From: Perkinsus olseni
Taxonomy: Eukaryota > Perkinsozoa > Perkinsida > Perkinsidae
Direction of reading: 5' to 3'
DNA length: 64,000 nt
Assembly: GCA_013115135.1 (NCBI GenBank)
Contig: JABANP010000214.1
Span: 20,570-84,569, forward strand
Below, in pieces: positions 13,201 to 24,063 of this stretch; within the stretch, counting starts at the first letter, position 1; each line of letters starts with the position of its first letter. The notes under the pieces were generated by a model, which saw only the letters and a program-made list of their open reading frames with translations, had not been told where the DNA came from and ran no database searches. The position numbers and the translations under genes are program-made.

Positions 13201-16200
13201 TCGGAAAGCCGTTCTCAGTGTCGTCACTCCACAGCTCTTTGAACAGCTTCCCACAGACGTATTGCCGGGCCTCCTCGAGCTCATCTTCACTCGCGTTGTT
13301 GTCATCGATTTCCGGGCTCTCGGTGCCCGAGTAATAGGCCTCCAGAAAACCCGTGTCCAGGAAGATTATCTTCAACTGCGTCAGCTCCGTGGACTGAGTG
13401 TAGTGCTTTCCGATAGCCCCGCTTGCCGTCTTGAACGAGATGACACCAGGAGCCCGCACCCCTAGAGCCGTAGTTGACAGGGACACGGAAGTTGCTGCCA
13501 TCGGGAAGGGGTCGACAAATGATATGTGCCCTGCCTCAGCGACGTAGTTGCCGTTGCCGCCATACGACCAGCAGACTTTCAAGTCGTGCTTCTCGGCAGT
13601 AGCTTTGATCTCCTCTTTCGTTATAACGCGGTTCAGGACAGTCCACGCACCGAAAGAAGAGCCTGTTGCAAAGACAGGCCGCCTGCTCTCCGGCCAGCCT
13701 ATGTTGACTGCGAATTTCGTCAGAGTGCCATCCAAGGCTGTGACTGTATGACCCACGAAATAGGTATCAGCCAGTGAGGCATTGTTAGTGTTGTAGTCTG
13801 CGAACTCATAGACGCCTTGCATCGCCGCGACCATGTCGTCGTTGCAGGGGTTATCGGCGACGGTTGAATCACACTCAATACCGGAGGTGATGATGAGAAC
13901 GTCCCCTGTTCTGAGGTAGGGCGCTCCAGAGAAGTAGAGGTAGGTCATGGTGTCGCTGCTGACTTCAAGTCGAGTGATGAAGGCTCTATCGCAGTTGCTG
14001 TTCTGAACGTCACAGTTGATCTGGTCGAACCTTGGTGTAATGCCAGCTATGTTCGTTTCTGACCCTGCCACACTTGATGCTGTGGCGCATCTTGTCGGGC
14101 ACCCGACCTGAACACTCGGTTCCACATCGAGTGGGTTGCCACCGTTGTCCAGGCAGCTGGCTTCCGCGCGTATGATCCTAACAGTGTCCTCGCTACTTAG
14201 ACCCCACCCTGTGTATTCGAACCGTACGCCAATGTTAGTTGCAAAGGACCATCGCTGGCCGGCCGTCGGCCCTCTGATAGTCAAGCGCAGAATGAGGCTC
14301 CAAGCGGCACTGTCGAGGCACTGGTATGTGGTGGGGTCCGTCAAGGCACAGTAGCAGACGGCCATGATGCCGGCCCTGGTGGCGAGAAGAGTATCCGATA
14401 GGTCGCTGTGGTTGGTCTTATTGGTGAAACCCATTTGGTATGGGAAACTGCTGTGCTGAAGCCCTCTGTATCTCCCAGCCGTTGATTCGTAAAGAGCAGG
14501 CACATAGTCGGTATCCCAAGGCCGGGATTGGCAGTCGGTATCGGTCATCGATCCATCATCATCACTGAGCAGCTTAACGATACCGTTATCCTGCAGGCCA
14601 AGGGTCATCTGGTCGGAGGTGTGGTTGAGCCAACGGTTGAAGGTCAAAGTGCCGTTACGATTCACATACCGCAAAAAGGCGTACTCCTCCACCGTATCGC
14701 CATAAAAGGCATAGCCGCTGGAAGGCCGGAAGGGGTGCAGTGAAAACTGTCCGACTTTAAACCAGCTTGTGGAAGTCTCACAAGATCCGTGGCAAAAACA
14801 CACATCGAACTCCTTGGCCGAGTTGAAGTTCAACTTCTCGTGATCAGTCCAGCCCGCGTCGAATACGTAAGCTGGTGTGCCGTTGGCTGGCAGGCCGAAC
14901 TCCTTCCGGTCCTGCCGGTAGCCGCCGTGGAGAGTGCAGTTGGTCGGACTATAGCAAGTGGCTGGAGTAGGGAGCATGTCCGTGTGGCTGGCCCCATGGC
15001 AGCCATGGGCGATGGGAGTCGTGGTCCAGCTAGGAAGGTTAAACGCCGATCCATGGCGAGAGGCGTCCGCGATGGCGACCACCTTCAGGCGACTGTCTAG
15101 ATTGAACTCGCAGGCCCCTGGTGGACAATCAACCCTGACGCTGAACTTCTGGCCCGGGAGTGACCGCTGTGAAGTAGTTGTCAGCGCAAGGCTGCAGGAA
15201 GGGACTGCACAGCCTCACTGTGTATATCTGAATGATTCCGATCTGCTGCACGTACCTGATGGAAAGCAGCAGTCGTACTGGCGATGGCAGTAGCCGAACG
15301 GAGTAGCTTACTCATCGAAAGGCATCACATTTTCCGCCTACTGTAGCGTCGTAGTCTGGACAGTAGCAGGCCGCCACGGACGTCGCTGCGAACTTTGTCG
15401 TTCCATTGAGCCACCCTACTGTTTGCGGAATCTTCACTTCCAAGTCGCTCTTCAGGCCATCGGTGCTCAACATATACCCGCCGGTCATGTTGCAGCTGCC
15501 ACCAGCATCACAGATGACCCCTGAGGGGTAGGTCGATCCGCAGGTCTGTACAGTATATGACGCCTGTGACCCCGTAGTAGAATCGTAGGTGGCGGCAAAG
15601 CTAGCCGACCAGGTGAGCTTGCCGGGAGCGTCCGATGGCGTGAAGGAATCGTAGTTGACAATGCAGCTATCGGCGGCACTGCGGGCATTCCACAACGCCC
15701 AACACCGGAAGGGCCTCGAAGCCAGACAGTCTCGGTCCTCACAGTTGACGCTGACGCCACTAACGTGTATTGATATGTCTGGTGTGTCTGTCTTCCCGCT
15801 AGAGAATGAACCTGACAGAAAGCGCAGTTGAGGGAGGGCCTTCTTTGAAGGGCTCACCATCCGAGGAGTAACACAGACGATAGATACCGCCCATCTTGAA
15901 GGTCAAGGGGGTAAGCGTGGTGACAGCCCCGCTAGTGGTCTGCCCATAAAGCAAAGCCGCTGGTGTAGTGACAGTGTCTGTTGTAGCTGCATGAGGTGTT
16001 TCAGCCCAGGGGTCGGACACTCTCGCTGGGCCTGCTAGCTGCGAGCTGGCATGCCCAGCCAAGCAGTAGCCATTCTGCACCTGAGAGGAGGATTCTCGCT
16101 ATGAAGGCTGTCAACACTACGGCCATGCCTGCTCCCTACCGTCGCGGTGTCCGGCTCTCCTATCACAAAAGTGAGCCTGGCTTGATCGACGCTGAACTGA

Positions 16201-16713
16201 TCGCCGTTACGCAGACGTATAGCCAACCACTGGTATCTGACACAGGCGATACCACTCCATCCACGATTCAAGACACTGCAAGCCTCACTCGAGACCAGCA
16301 TAGAGTGCGTTGAGGTCCTTGAAGCTCTGCTGGTAACCACGATTGAGGGGAGTACTCTCGCTGGGCTCCAGCACCTCCACCTCGGTGTTCGCTTGAACGA
16401 AGGCGTCCGTGATAGTAGCCTACACAACAAAGTTAACACAAGGGCTGCACCGTTGTGCTATTTTCTGAAGGTCGGATAACCCGAAGGACGTCCTGCACCT
16501 CCTCAGAGGAGAAATTGGCAAGCGGATAGCACTCAATCTCCCAGGTGCTCTCACCAAGTTTCTCTTGCTTTCCGAAGTGATGCGCTCCTTTCTGAGTGAT
16601 GATGACTCGCTCGCAGTTGAACCGCCGTTGATACAGACGGCTGCCAGCAGAAGTGCAGCCGACAATGGCGAAAGCCGGCGACGCCACACTCGCCGTAGAG
16701 CAGCTGCTGTCAT
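4287..16713 (-). CDS. Giant secreted/surface protein of tandem degenerate beta-rich modules (multi-exon, frame breaks)
   Basis: About 12.4 kb of minus-strand coding sequence. The start at 16713 opens a basic then hydrophobic signal peptide (WRRRLSPLSAALLLAAVC). The N-terminal third has alveolate-type Cys modules: FDVCFCHGSC, MAVCYCALTD, AACYCPDYD and YRLCYSSDG, including one uninterrupted 899-codon frame at 12383-15082. The rest repeats a module in which a strand such as ILVNAPRHFDFGKACLV (about 11.75 kb) or LVAPPDFTFGSPDC (about 6.3 kb) is followed by LYGFRLRIVNP (11.4 kb), LYVFRLRI (9.4 kb) or LYHFKLLRVTNP (9.9 kb). The last clear exon (4320-4500) ends at a stop near 4287. I know no named family. 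Secretion is inferred from the signal peptide and Cys content. The frame breaks at least near 16.6, 16.29, 15.16 and 12.39 kb. It could be two adjacent genes. Confidence 0.55.
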
Positions 16714-17752
16714 TATTTCATACACAAGTCAACTTCAGTCCACGGCAAGTCCTTCTAATCCGAGCTCAAGATCACAGCGAGGCCCTCATGTACTGCCCGA
16801 GTTTAATGTGATCGCCGCGCACTGTACAGTACGCCGGCCTGTGCAAATCTTGTTACTCCTCAACCTATTCTGTGTGCATCACACAGCCCCACCGTACGTA
16901 AATTGACAAATCCAATACGGACTAGATGATTGAGTTAAAGGGCTATCGAAACATTCTAGCTGGCGTTTTGAGGAAGCACTGCCCTCCTTCCTTTGCATCA
17001 GCACGGCCGAGAAGGACAACGAGCGAGCAAGAAAGAAATGGTAGAGCAACCCCTCAAGCCTGGTACATATAGTTGAATCAAATGTAATACAGCTCAAACT
17101 CCTTCGCTACTACTACTATTATCATCGTAACATCTAGCAATTAAGGTGGGTACAACAATGGCGAAAACAACAACAACTACCCCAGCAAGCGCTCTCGCCG
17201 CTGAGCGCATACCGAACGGGCCCCGGGCTTTTTACTAGACACCCGATAGGAAATAGCAGACGATACAGCAGACCCCTCATGAGCAGATGTTGAGTTGCAC
17301 GAGTTGGTAGTAATGGCGGTATATGGTAGGGCAGCTAGTGTTGAGGCTGAAGCAGAGCTAGCAGCAGCAGCACCGACAGCAGAGGCATCCGACAGCAAAG
17401 CAGCATAAAAACTCAAAACTAGAGAAGGATGGCGACTCAAGTTGTTGTCTATATGACGACAAGCAGTAGAGGGGTGCGCATCGGGGGCAATAGTGATGAT
17501 GGTAGTAGTAGAAGGAATCGACCTTATGGCCAACATCATTAATGGCTTATTATCAATAACCAACAGCAGCTACTGCTACAACGACGACGACGACAACAAC
17601 AACGCTAATGGTGATTAAGATGATACCTGCCGCACTGGAGCTCCAAATGATATGGTACAAGATACTGACGGAGCTCCTTGTACGGAACAACGGGAGGGGA
17701 TATAATGGCGACCAGTAGCAGCGGCAAAATCTCACCGTTCATATAATGACTG
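16714..17752. other. Intergenic stretch with simple sequence
   Basis: About 1 kb between the giant gene (reads leftward) and the 3' end of the Mei2-like gene. It holds short trinucleotide-like tracts of CAA, ACG and TAC units, and open frames in it are low-complexity (poly-Val, poly-Ser/Ala). I see no supported gene. It probably includes the promoter of the giant gene at its left end and the 3' UTR of the Mei2-like gene at its right end. Confidence 0.45.
17558..17612. repeat. Imperfect trinucleotide microsatellite (CAN/ACG units)
   Basis: A run of CAA, CAG, ACG and ACA triplets. Translated on either strand it gives poly-Val or poly-Asn/Asp-like runs, so the open frames over it should not be taken as genes. 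Confidence 0.6.
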
Positions 17753-19123
17753 TCAGCGGAGGCTCTTCAAACCCCCGCCTTCACCGCTCGCACGACTCCC
17801 ACCGCGGCTTCTAAGATTCGACTCGCAAATTGGGTTTGCCATCGCCACGGCCACTGGCAGCGCTATGTGCGGAGCTCTTGGAAGCTCTTCTATGGTCTTC
17901 ACCGCCGCCGCCTCCACCGTTCGACATGCGATGGAAGGCCCTCTCCGGTGGGGGAAGGGGACCATCAAACCGTTGCGGAAGCATACAGGCTTGTACTCGT
18001 CAGGGATGGTACCTCGGGCCGCAGACTTGCGGAAATGATCAACATTGGCCTTCAACCCCTGCACTCGAGCCGGGCACACTTCGCAGACCTTATGCGACTT
18101 ATACAAGGGCAGCTTCTGACCGTGGAATTCTTGAGTGAATCTTTCGACCTCATCCACATTAACAAAGTTGATGAAGGCGTACCCGAGGTTGCACTGATTC
18201 TGGAAGTCCATCGGCATATAGAAGAAGTCCATGCTCATAGCAAAGCCCTTATCTCGGATAACCTCACGGAGAGCCTCTGGAGAGAATCTGTTGGGGATGT
18301 TGCGGAACATCACCGTTGTATTCGGCCCGTCATGAGGAGGAGTCTCCCGATTGTATCTTATTGGTCCGCCTCCCTTCCTTACAGGTGCTCCTTGCTGTGA
18401 AGGGAATCTCGAACCCGTAGGGGCAGCAGTAGTAGAGGGACGGGTGCCTGCAGATTTCTGAGCTGCCTGGCCCTTCTTAGGAGGCGACATCGGCTGTAGT
18501 GGTTGGGGCGATTTCTGCTCTTGTTGCTGTTGGGTGTATGAGGGGAAGGCCTGAGGCGACGGTGCCTGAGGTGACTGCGGCACAGAAGTCGGGGGAGTGT
18601 CTTGAACTGGCATGAGAGGTGGGGTCGCCAGCAGACCATCCAAATGAGCGAGTACGCTGGCTGAAGCCGGATCTGGTGAGGGACATGACCCCAGTAGGCC
18701 TTCTTCCTCATCGTCATTAACTTCTTCTATTCCCTCCAACCCAGGCTGATGCTGCGGTTTACGCAGAGAAGTCGGAGGCATGTACGACGGGAAGGGCCCC
18801 AGATTGAGTCCACCATCATCGTTGCCAAAGCTATCCTCAATTCTATACGGATTGACATACTGCAGCTCCTGCGTAGCCGGATCATACTCGCCTATCAGCA
18901 CCGAGGCATCCGTCTTATTAGCCGTCATATCACTCTGACTTCGCTGTCTACACATCTCCTGCAGAGTTGGTGGCGCCCCCACAGTCTCCTCCTCGAAGTG
19001 CACCACGGAGTTCTTCAACAATAATTTCACCGTCGATGGCCGTCTGTTCAAGTCCGGCTCATCATCACCCTCCAGAACGCCCCACCGCTTCCAACAGCAG
19101 GGTCGTTGTAGCTGCTGCCCCAT
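17753..19123 (-). CDS. Mei2-like RNA-binding protein with C-terminal RRM_2 domain (single exon, 456 aa)
   Basis: One uninterrupted minus-strand frame. Residues 1-260 are disordered, Pro/Gln/Ser-rich and acidic. At about residues 275-375 is an RRM: TTVMFRNIPNRFSPEAL opens it as RNP2, and CNLGYAFINFVNVDEV contains RNP1. The spacing and the wording (MFRNIPN, GYAFINF) match the RRM_2 domain of Mei2-like proteins, which bind RNA and in fission yeast and plants control meiosis or development. After it come ARGTIPDEYKPVCFRNG and a basic tail. The initiator Met at 19123 is the first in frame. The gene has no intron, unlike most neighbours. Function in this organism is inferred only from the family. 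Confidence 0.85.
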   Translation of the reverse strand: MGQQLQRPCCWKRWGVLEGDDEPDLNRRPSTVKLLLKNSVVHFEEETVGAPPTLQEMCRQRSQSDMTANKTDASVLIGEYDPATQELQYVNPYRIEDSFGNDDGGLNLGPFPSYMPPTSLRKPQHQPGLEGIEEVNDDEEEGLLGSCPSPDPASASVLAHLDGLLATPPLMPVQDTPPTSVPQSPQAPSPQAFPSYTQQQQEQKSPQPLQPMSPPKKGQAAQKSAGTRPSTTAAPTGSRFPSQQGAPVRKGGGPIRYNRETPPHDGPNTTVMFRNIPNRFSPEALREVIRDKGFAMSMDFFYMPMDFQNQCNLGYAFINFVNVDEVERFTQEFHGQKLPLYKSHKVCEVCPARVQGLKANVDHFRKSAARGTIPDEYKPVCFRNGLMVPFPHRRGPSIACRTVEAAAVKTIEELPRAPHIALPVAVAMANPICESNLRSRGGSRASGEGGGLKSLR

Positions 19124-19400
19124 GCTTCTTGCTCCTCTTGGTCGTTTTTATCGAGATCGGCGATGACCGGCGACGGCTGCGGCACCGAAGGTGGCTCACC
19201 AAAATGGTCCATCATTCACTGCTCTATCAATGAGGGGAAATGGCTCAACAACTACCGATGCCTTAAAGAAATTCGCAAGTTCCGCCAGAACCACACGACA
19301 CCCTCCGCAACGCGACTCTCAACAGCTTCAGAAACATGCCCACGGTAATGGGGCAGACGGGAAACAAGCATGTCACCGCGGCAAACACGGACGATCATCG

Positions 19401-22400
19401 TCAGGCGTTTCCACGCACATCAGTCTTACTCTGAGGCCCATCAAGTAGTACGATAAGCCGCCCTCGTCGATTCACTACCTTGGGTGCCATGAACCTCCCC
19501 GAGCCTGGCGTAGGGTAGAGAGTGTTCTCCTCGGTCGTCAAGGACTTCACCAGATTGAACTGCTGCCGCCGTTTGTTCAAATGCCATTGCCATTTATTCA
19601 TCACAGGCTGCCAAGCGAACCTGCGGTGAGTACTACCATAACAGCAGCCCTAGAGCGGCCTCCTCACCTAGTGAACCCTGGCCGGACCTCCAGTGGTGAT
19701 ACCAATACATTGCCGCGCTTCTTGCCATGCAGTAGATGCCTACAACGATAGCAAGGTCCTCGACAGAGGAAGTCCTCTCCACCAACCTCCTCTCATGGCG
19801 AATCATATGACCCTTCTGGTCGTATCGTCGACGGACTTCCTTGAACCACCGATCAGGCCAGTGCACCCAATGGTCCCCCGGTGCCATCAGGTGAGCATAC
19901 CTTCACCATCAAGCAAAGAGAAGTCGCCGAGGCTTCTGAAGACATTACTTTTTGCCTTCCCCATTGGCCACAGTCCTCCGGCTCATTATCATGCTAGTTG
20001 TCCGAGTAATAGCCCTTGTCCTCGACAACCACGACAGCTCCCCTTCGAATTTCAACTCTACATTATGCAGACCCATGATGTAGACCCAAGGCAAGTACCT
20101 TCAGAGCCGACCTAAACTACCGCGCGCCACGAAATTCCTCGCACCGTCGATTGCACAGGATGCCCGACTCGGCGGGCAAGGGCAGTATCTTGCATTTTTG
20201 GCCGTACTCCCTCGCTATGACCGGGGCGTGCAGGGTCCGACTGCTGTCTAAATCAATGAACTGAAAGAAGAAGCGAAGCCGTCAACCAGCGAGGCTCGAT
20301 GCCACAGCCTTGCCTGCAGTCTCTTGAGGGCCTGCATGGCTGCATCAGCCCGTGCTGTAGTAATAGTATTGCCATACCCAACACCGAAGCCGTACACTCC
20401 TTTACCATTACCAACCATGAGGATACATCGGTAGTAGTATCTAAGTGCATCATCAACGCCCGCATGGACGACAACCCCGGCCCTACACGCGGCCATTAGG
20501 GGCCATAGAGCATAGCCTAGAGACAGCCATCAAGTGCTGCCGCAAACCCTCGTAGTTGAGGAGGGGATCCGTCACATTCTGCTGCCGCAGATACCTATCG
20601 ATGCGCTGCTGCTGTTCTTAGACGGGACTTCTACCAAAAGTCCTACATTTGCCGACGGGCGTCATAGACAGCATTCAGAGGTTGCTTCCACTTCCAGTCA
20701 ACCGAGTTCTCATCTGGTCGCACAGCCTAAATCATTACCCCCACGCAGTCGAGAGGACCTCCCGCAAGTTTCACTGCGCCACGAAATGTCTCACCGGTCC
20801 CATAGTCTTATAGCTTTGAACCTCGCTCTCTATGATTTGCTCCACTGGAGTCTTCGAGAAGCTGTTTGACGAACTCCTGAGATGCACTCGCCTCCGCGCC
20901 CATCACCGCCCTCTACCCGACTACCTTGAACTCCTCATCATTCCTTTCCCGCTGTACGGCCAGGACCCTCGAGGCGTCGCCGATGTCCATCAGCCTGTCG
21001 ATCTGTTCATCAGAAAGATAAGGGTTCTCGGGCAACGCAGCCAACTCCTCTGGTATCTACCACCACGATGGTACTCACAGAGCAGACCACGCAGCAGCTC
21101 CTACGGATTTAGAAGGCAGACCGTGAAGGAGTTTATACGGGTCCGTCGCCTCGAAGTCCAACAGGTTAGGCTTCCCACGGGCTGCTGCCTTGAGCATCAT
21201 ACTGGCCACGTTCATGTCCGCCGGTGTCGTCTGGCGAATCAGCGGCACCTAGCGTCAGACCGTGATGAGCGCTGTGAGAGCGGTCCGCTGACATTTCCCT
21301 TTGGGATGTGCTTCTCGATATCCTCTATATTCATCTTCAGCCAATTGCCAAGGCCTATCTTCTCGAGGTCGTGTACCAGGGTCTTGAACTGTCCCAGCAG
21401 GCCGTTCCTGTGGGCGGCTTTTAGGTGCTGCTGCATCCCCGCCCGTACTACTCCTCTGGGTCGAACTCAAAGAACTTGGCGAAGCTCTCGAACCACTTGC
21501 CGGCGTCTTGCACCGGGAACTCGAGGTTCCGATCATCCACCAGAGTGGCCGGGAGGGGATACCTGAGCGGCCATCCCGTCATTCTCTCTGAGGGGAGGCG
21601 GCTGTCTTCAGCTGCTGGGACAACGCCACTACGATTACGCAAGTCTATTGAAAAGATATAATTCGACCAACAGGCGTCACGAGGCATCGCCGCCGCGGCC
21701 AAATTCCCATCGACCTACGTGTCGTAAATAAAGTCCTCACCAAAACTATACCACTCCTCCGTGCCTGCGTAAGAGCATCATCGTCATCAACCCCACTCAG
21801 GTCTATGCTCCAGCATACCCTTCTTGGGTGCCTTGTGTAACCATATCTTCCTATGCTCCTTCTGATTGTGTACGACACGTTGAAGATGTCCCCTCAGCCA
21901 GTCCGCCACATCAGTATCCGGCAGCCTGAGGAGCGATACTGCCGGTGGCCCTCATGGCAGATCTGGTGTACTCGGCGATGGCAGGGGGCATGAGCTGCTT
22001 CAACCTAGGCCAATGGTTGAACATGAACTCATCAACATACTCAGGATCCTTCCGCAAGGGGAAGGCGAACATCACGCTCTCCACCAAACGCTGAAACCTG
22101 AGAGGAGCCATCCAACCGTCACCAACACCAGGACGGCCGACCTCAAAGGGTCACCCTGAGCTGGCAGCTCCTCTGCCTTCTTGATGCCCAAGCATGATGC
22201 AATGTACCTAGCACACGCTATCAGAAGACGCTGCTCGTGGGAGCCCTTCTCTCTACTCCAAATCATCACATAAGCTCCCTGCATGCAGCCTCCAGTGCTA
22301 TCAGGAAGGCCTTTGGGTTGACTACTGGCAGCTGGAACTGGAAGGGGTCTACCACCTCATTCTTCAACTGACATCAACACAGCAAACGAGTGCCCACGCT

Positions 22401-23387
22401 GGATGCACTCATCTCGTGGGCACCTGCAGTTTGTCTCGAGGGAGAACAGCCCCCGTCTGGTTAGGGGCCACCCCTCGACCACTCTCCATCATATTCAGTC
22501 TATTCATCTTTGCCTTCATACCTGCTCACCGAGGACTGGCCCATAGCCTACTGTGGGCAATACGTACTGAGCACTGCATCCTCTTGGTAGAACGGCAGGG
22601 CATCTGGTCGCAATGCCCGATACACACGCAGACCTTCGTTAACCTGGAGAGTACTACTTGAAGGACCTCATGACTCCTCAACTGTCTGACTGGCTAGAGC
22701 TAACCGCCCGGTAGAGAGCTTCATGATCAAGACGTCAGTCGGGAGGGCCCCTCTCGCGGGTGTGGCGAGGCACGTACAGTAGATCGCAACACTTGCTCCT
22801 TCTCAGCAGCCAGCTTCCTAACATCCCTCTTAGACTCCAGCAAAGCATTCCGCTCCTCCTCGCCGAACAACGAACCGATCTGATGATGACCATCGCCCAC
22901 TTCAGTCAGGAGAACCCGACGCAGCAACCGCCCACCTGCTGTTTGGTCAGCATGGTGTCCCTGGCATGCTTGTCCTTCTCCCTCCTCAATACCGACATCT
23001 CCGGAGCTTGGTCGAAATGATCCAAGTACTTGTGCCTTCGTATGCCCATCCGACTAATCAGCTTCCCCTGAGCATACACTCAGTGCCTGCAGGAGCCGCC
23101 ATAGGCCTGCCCTCTCTATTACTATCCGCCCTGGGACCTTGGGAAGGGTGTTGATTTGCGCCATTACCTCGGCGAGAAGAAGCTCGCCTAGTGCCACCCA
23201 GAGAGAAAGCAACTACATCGCTGATACACCAGGAGGCCGCCGACCATACTCGAGGCGTTAAGTGTCTAATTGAAACTATTGTTACTTTTCTATAAGTACA
23301 GATCGTAGTCAACGTAGACTGTGGGCACACGTGCTCACTAGAAGGAGGAACTCGGAAATGAGTGGATTGATACCACAACATGCCCAA
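19401..23387 (-). CDS. uS5-type (bacterial/mitochondrial) ribosomal protein, multi-exon, approximate ends
   Basis: The supported core is at 20115-20500. CILMVGNGKGVYGFGVGYGN followed by ARADAAMQALKRL matches the conserved S5 motif in which VGNGxGxxGxGxGK precedes an Ala-rich helix. The next exon (HAPVIAREYGQKCKILPLPAESGIL) resembles the S5 C-terminal domain. Such a protein in a eukaryotic nuclear gene fits mitochondrial small-subunit mS5. Upstream minus-strand exons at 20.9-23.1 kb (for example KLISRMGIRRHKYLDHF, LPVVNPKAFLIALEAA and LPENPYLSDEQIDRLMDIGD) and downstream ones (RFAWQPVMNKWQWHLNKRR at 19.5 kb) read as extensions, as is common for mS5. I could not join every exon, so the gene might be two. 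A presequence is plausible but not proven. Confidence 0.5.
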
Positions 23388-24063
23388 TTATTTGCCAGGG
23401 TTACGTCTATTCTTCTTCTTATGCTTCCCATCACGACGCTTTCTCTTCCCTCGCATAACCTTCATAGCCGCTTCACACGCTGTTTTGGTACCAGGGCCTC
23501 TACCGAACACTATCGGAGTCGCCGGGCTTGGATTCCTCTTCCTTTTTCTTCAACCTCGACTGGGAGCGGCTTCAACTCCTGAAAGGGTCGAACCCGTCCG
23601 CGACGCGTGACGCCGTCACGACCCTCTCAGCACAAAGGCTTACCTCCCGTACGGCAGGAGCTATCCTGACCAGCATGAACGTGACATTGTCGGTGCCCTC
23701 ACACTCACCGCTTGGTTCAGTAGGGACTAGCCTGAAATGCCCCGACCAAGGATCGAACCCGAAGTCTTCCGGATGCTAGGCGACAATCAGAACTCGCGGC
23801 ACGCTTGATTGCCATAGCCAAGCCGACTCACGAATCTCTGACGGAACTGCTGCACATCGCTGCTGTTATTTCATTCAGAGACTCCGTCACTTTGTCCTCT
23901 ACGCTGCCGTCGATAGTGTGGACCTATCACCAGCTCATCACCAACCCGTGCTGGATGCTCACTTACAGTGTTGCTCTTAGGCTGCGGCACTTCTGAACCC
24001 GCCGAAGATCCTCTGACAAACGCACGTTAAAGGATATCCCACCGGATTCACCTATAGCTTCCC
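23388..24063. other. Intergenic stretch, nothing certain
   Basis: Between the uS5-like gene start and the PP2C stop. It contains a tRNA-like remnant at 23738-23800 (see rejected items) and short frames with no recognisable content. Confidence 0.4.

Noticed and set aside
12385..15165. Introns of 16 and 29 nt at the frame breaks
   Set aside because: GT...AG pairs exist at both, but restoring one base gives more natural protein across each break and other introns here are 44 nt or longer.
16283..16300. In-frame TGA in the giant gene as recoded codon
   Set aside because: The other frame (SSEACSVLNRGW) continues much longer, so a one-base shift explains it better than recoding.
23738..23800. tRNA-like sequence on the minus strand with a T-arm (GGGTTCGATCC) and partly matching acceptor
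   Set aside because: Spacing between acceptor and T stem is about 10 nt short, the anticodon stem does not pair, and no anticodon loop can be placed. At best a decayed tRNA.
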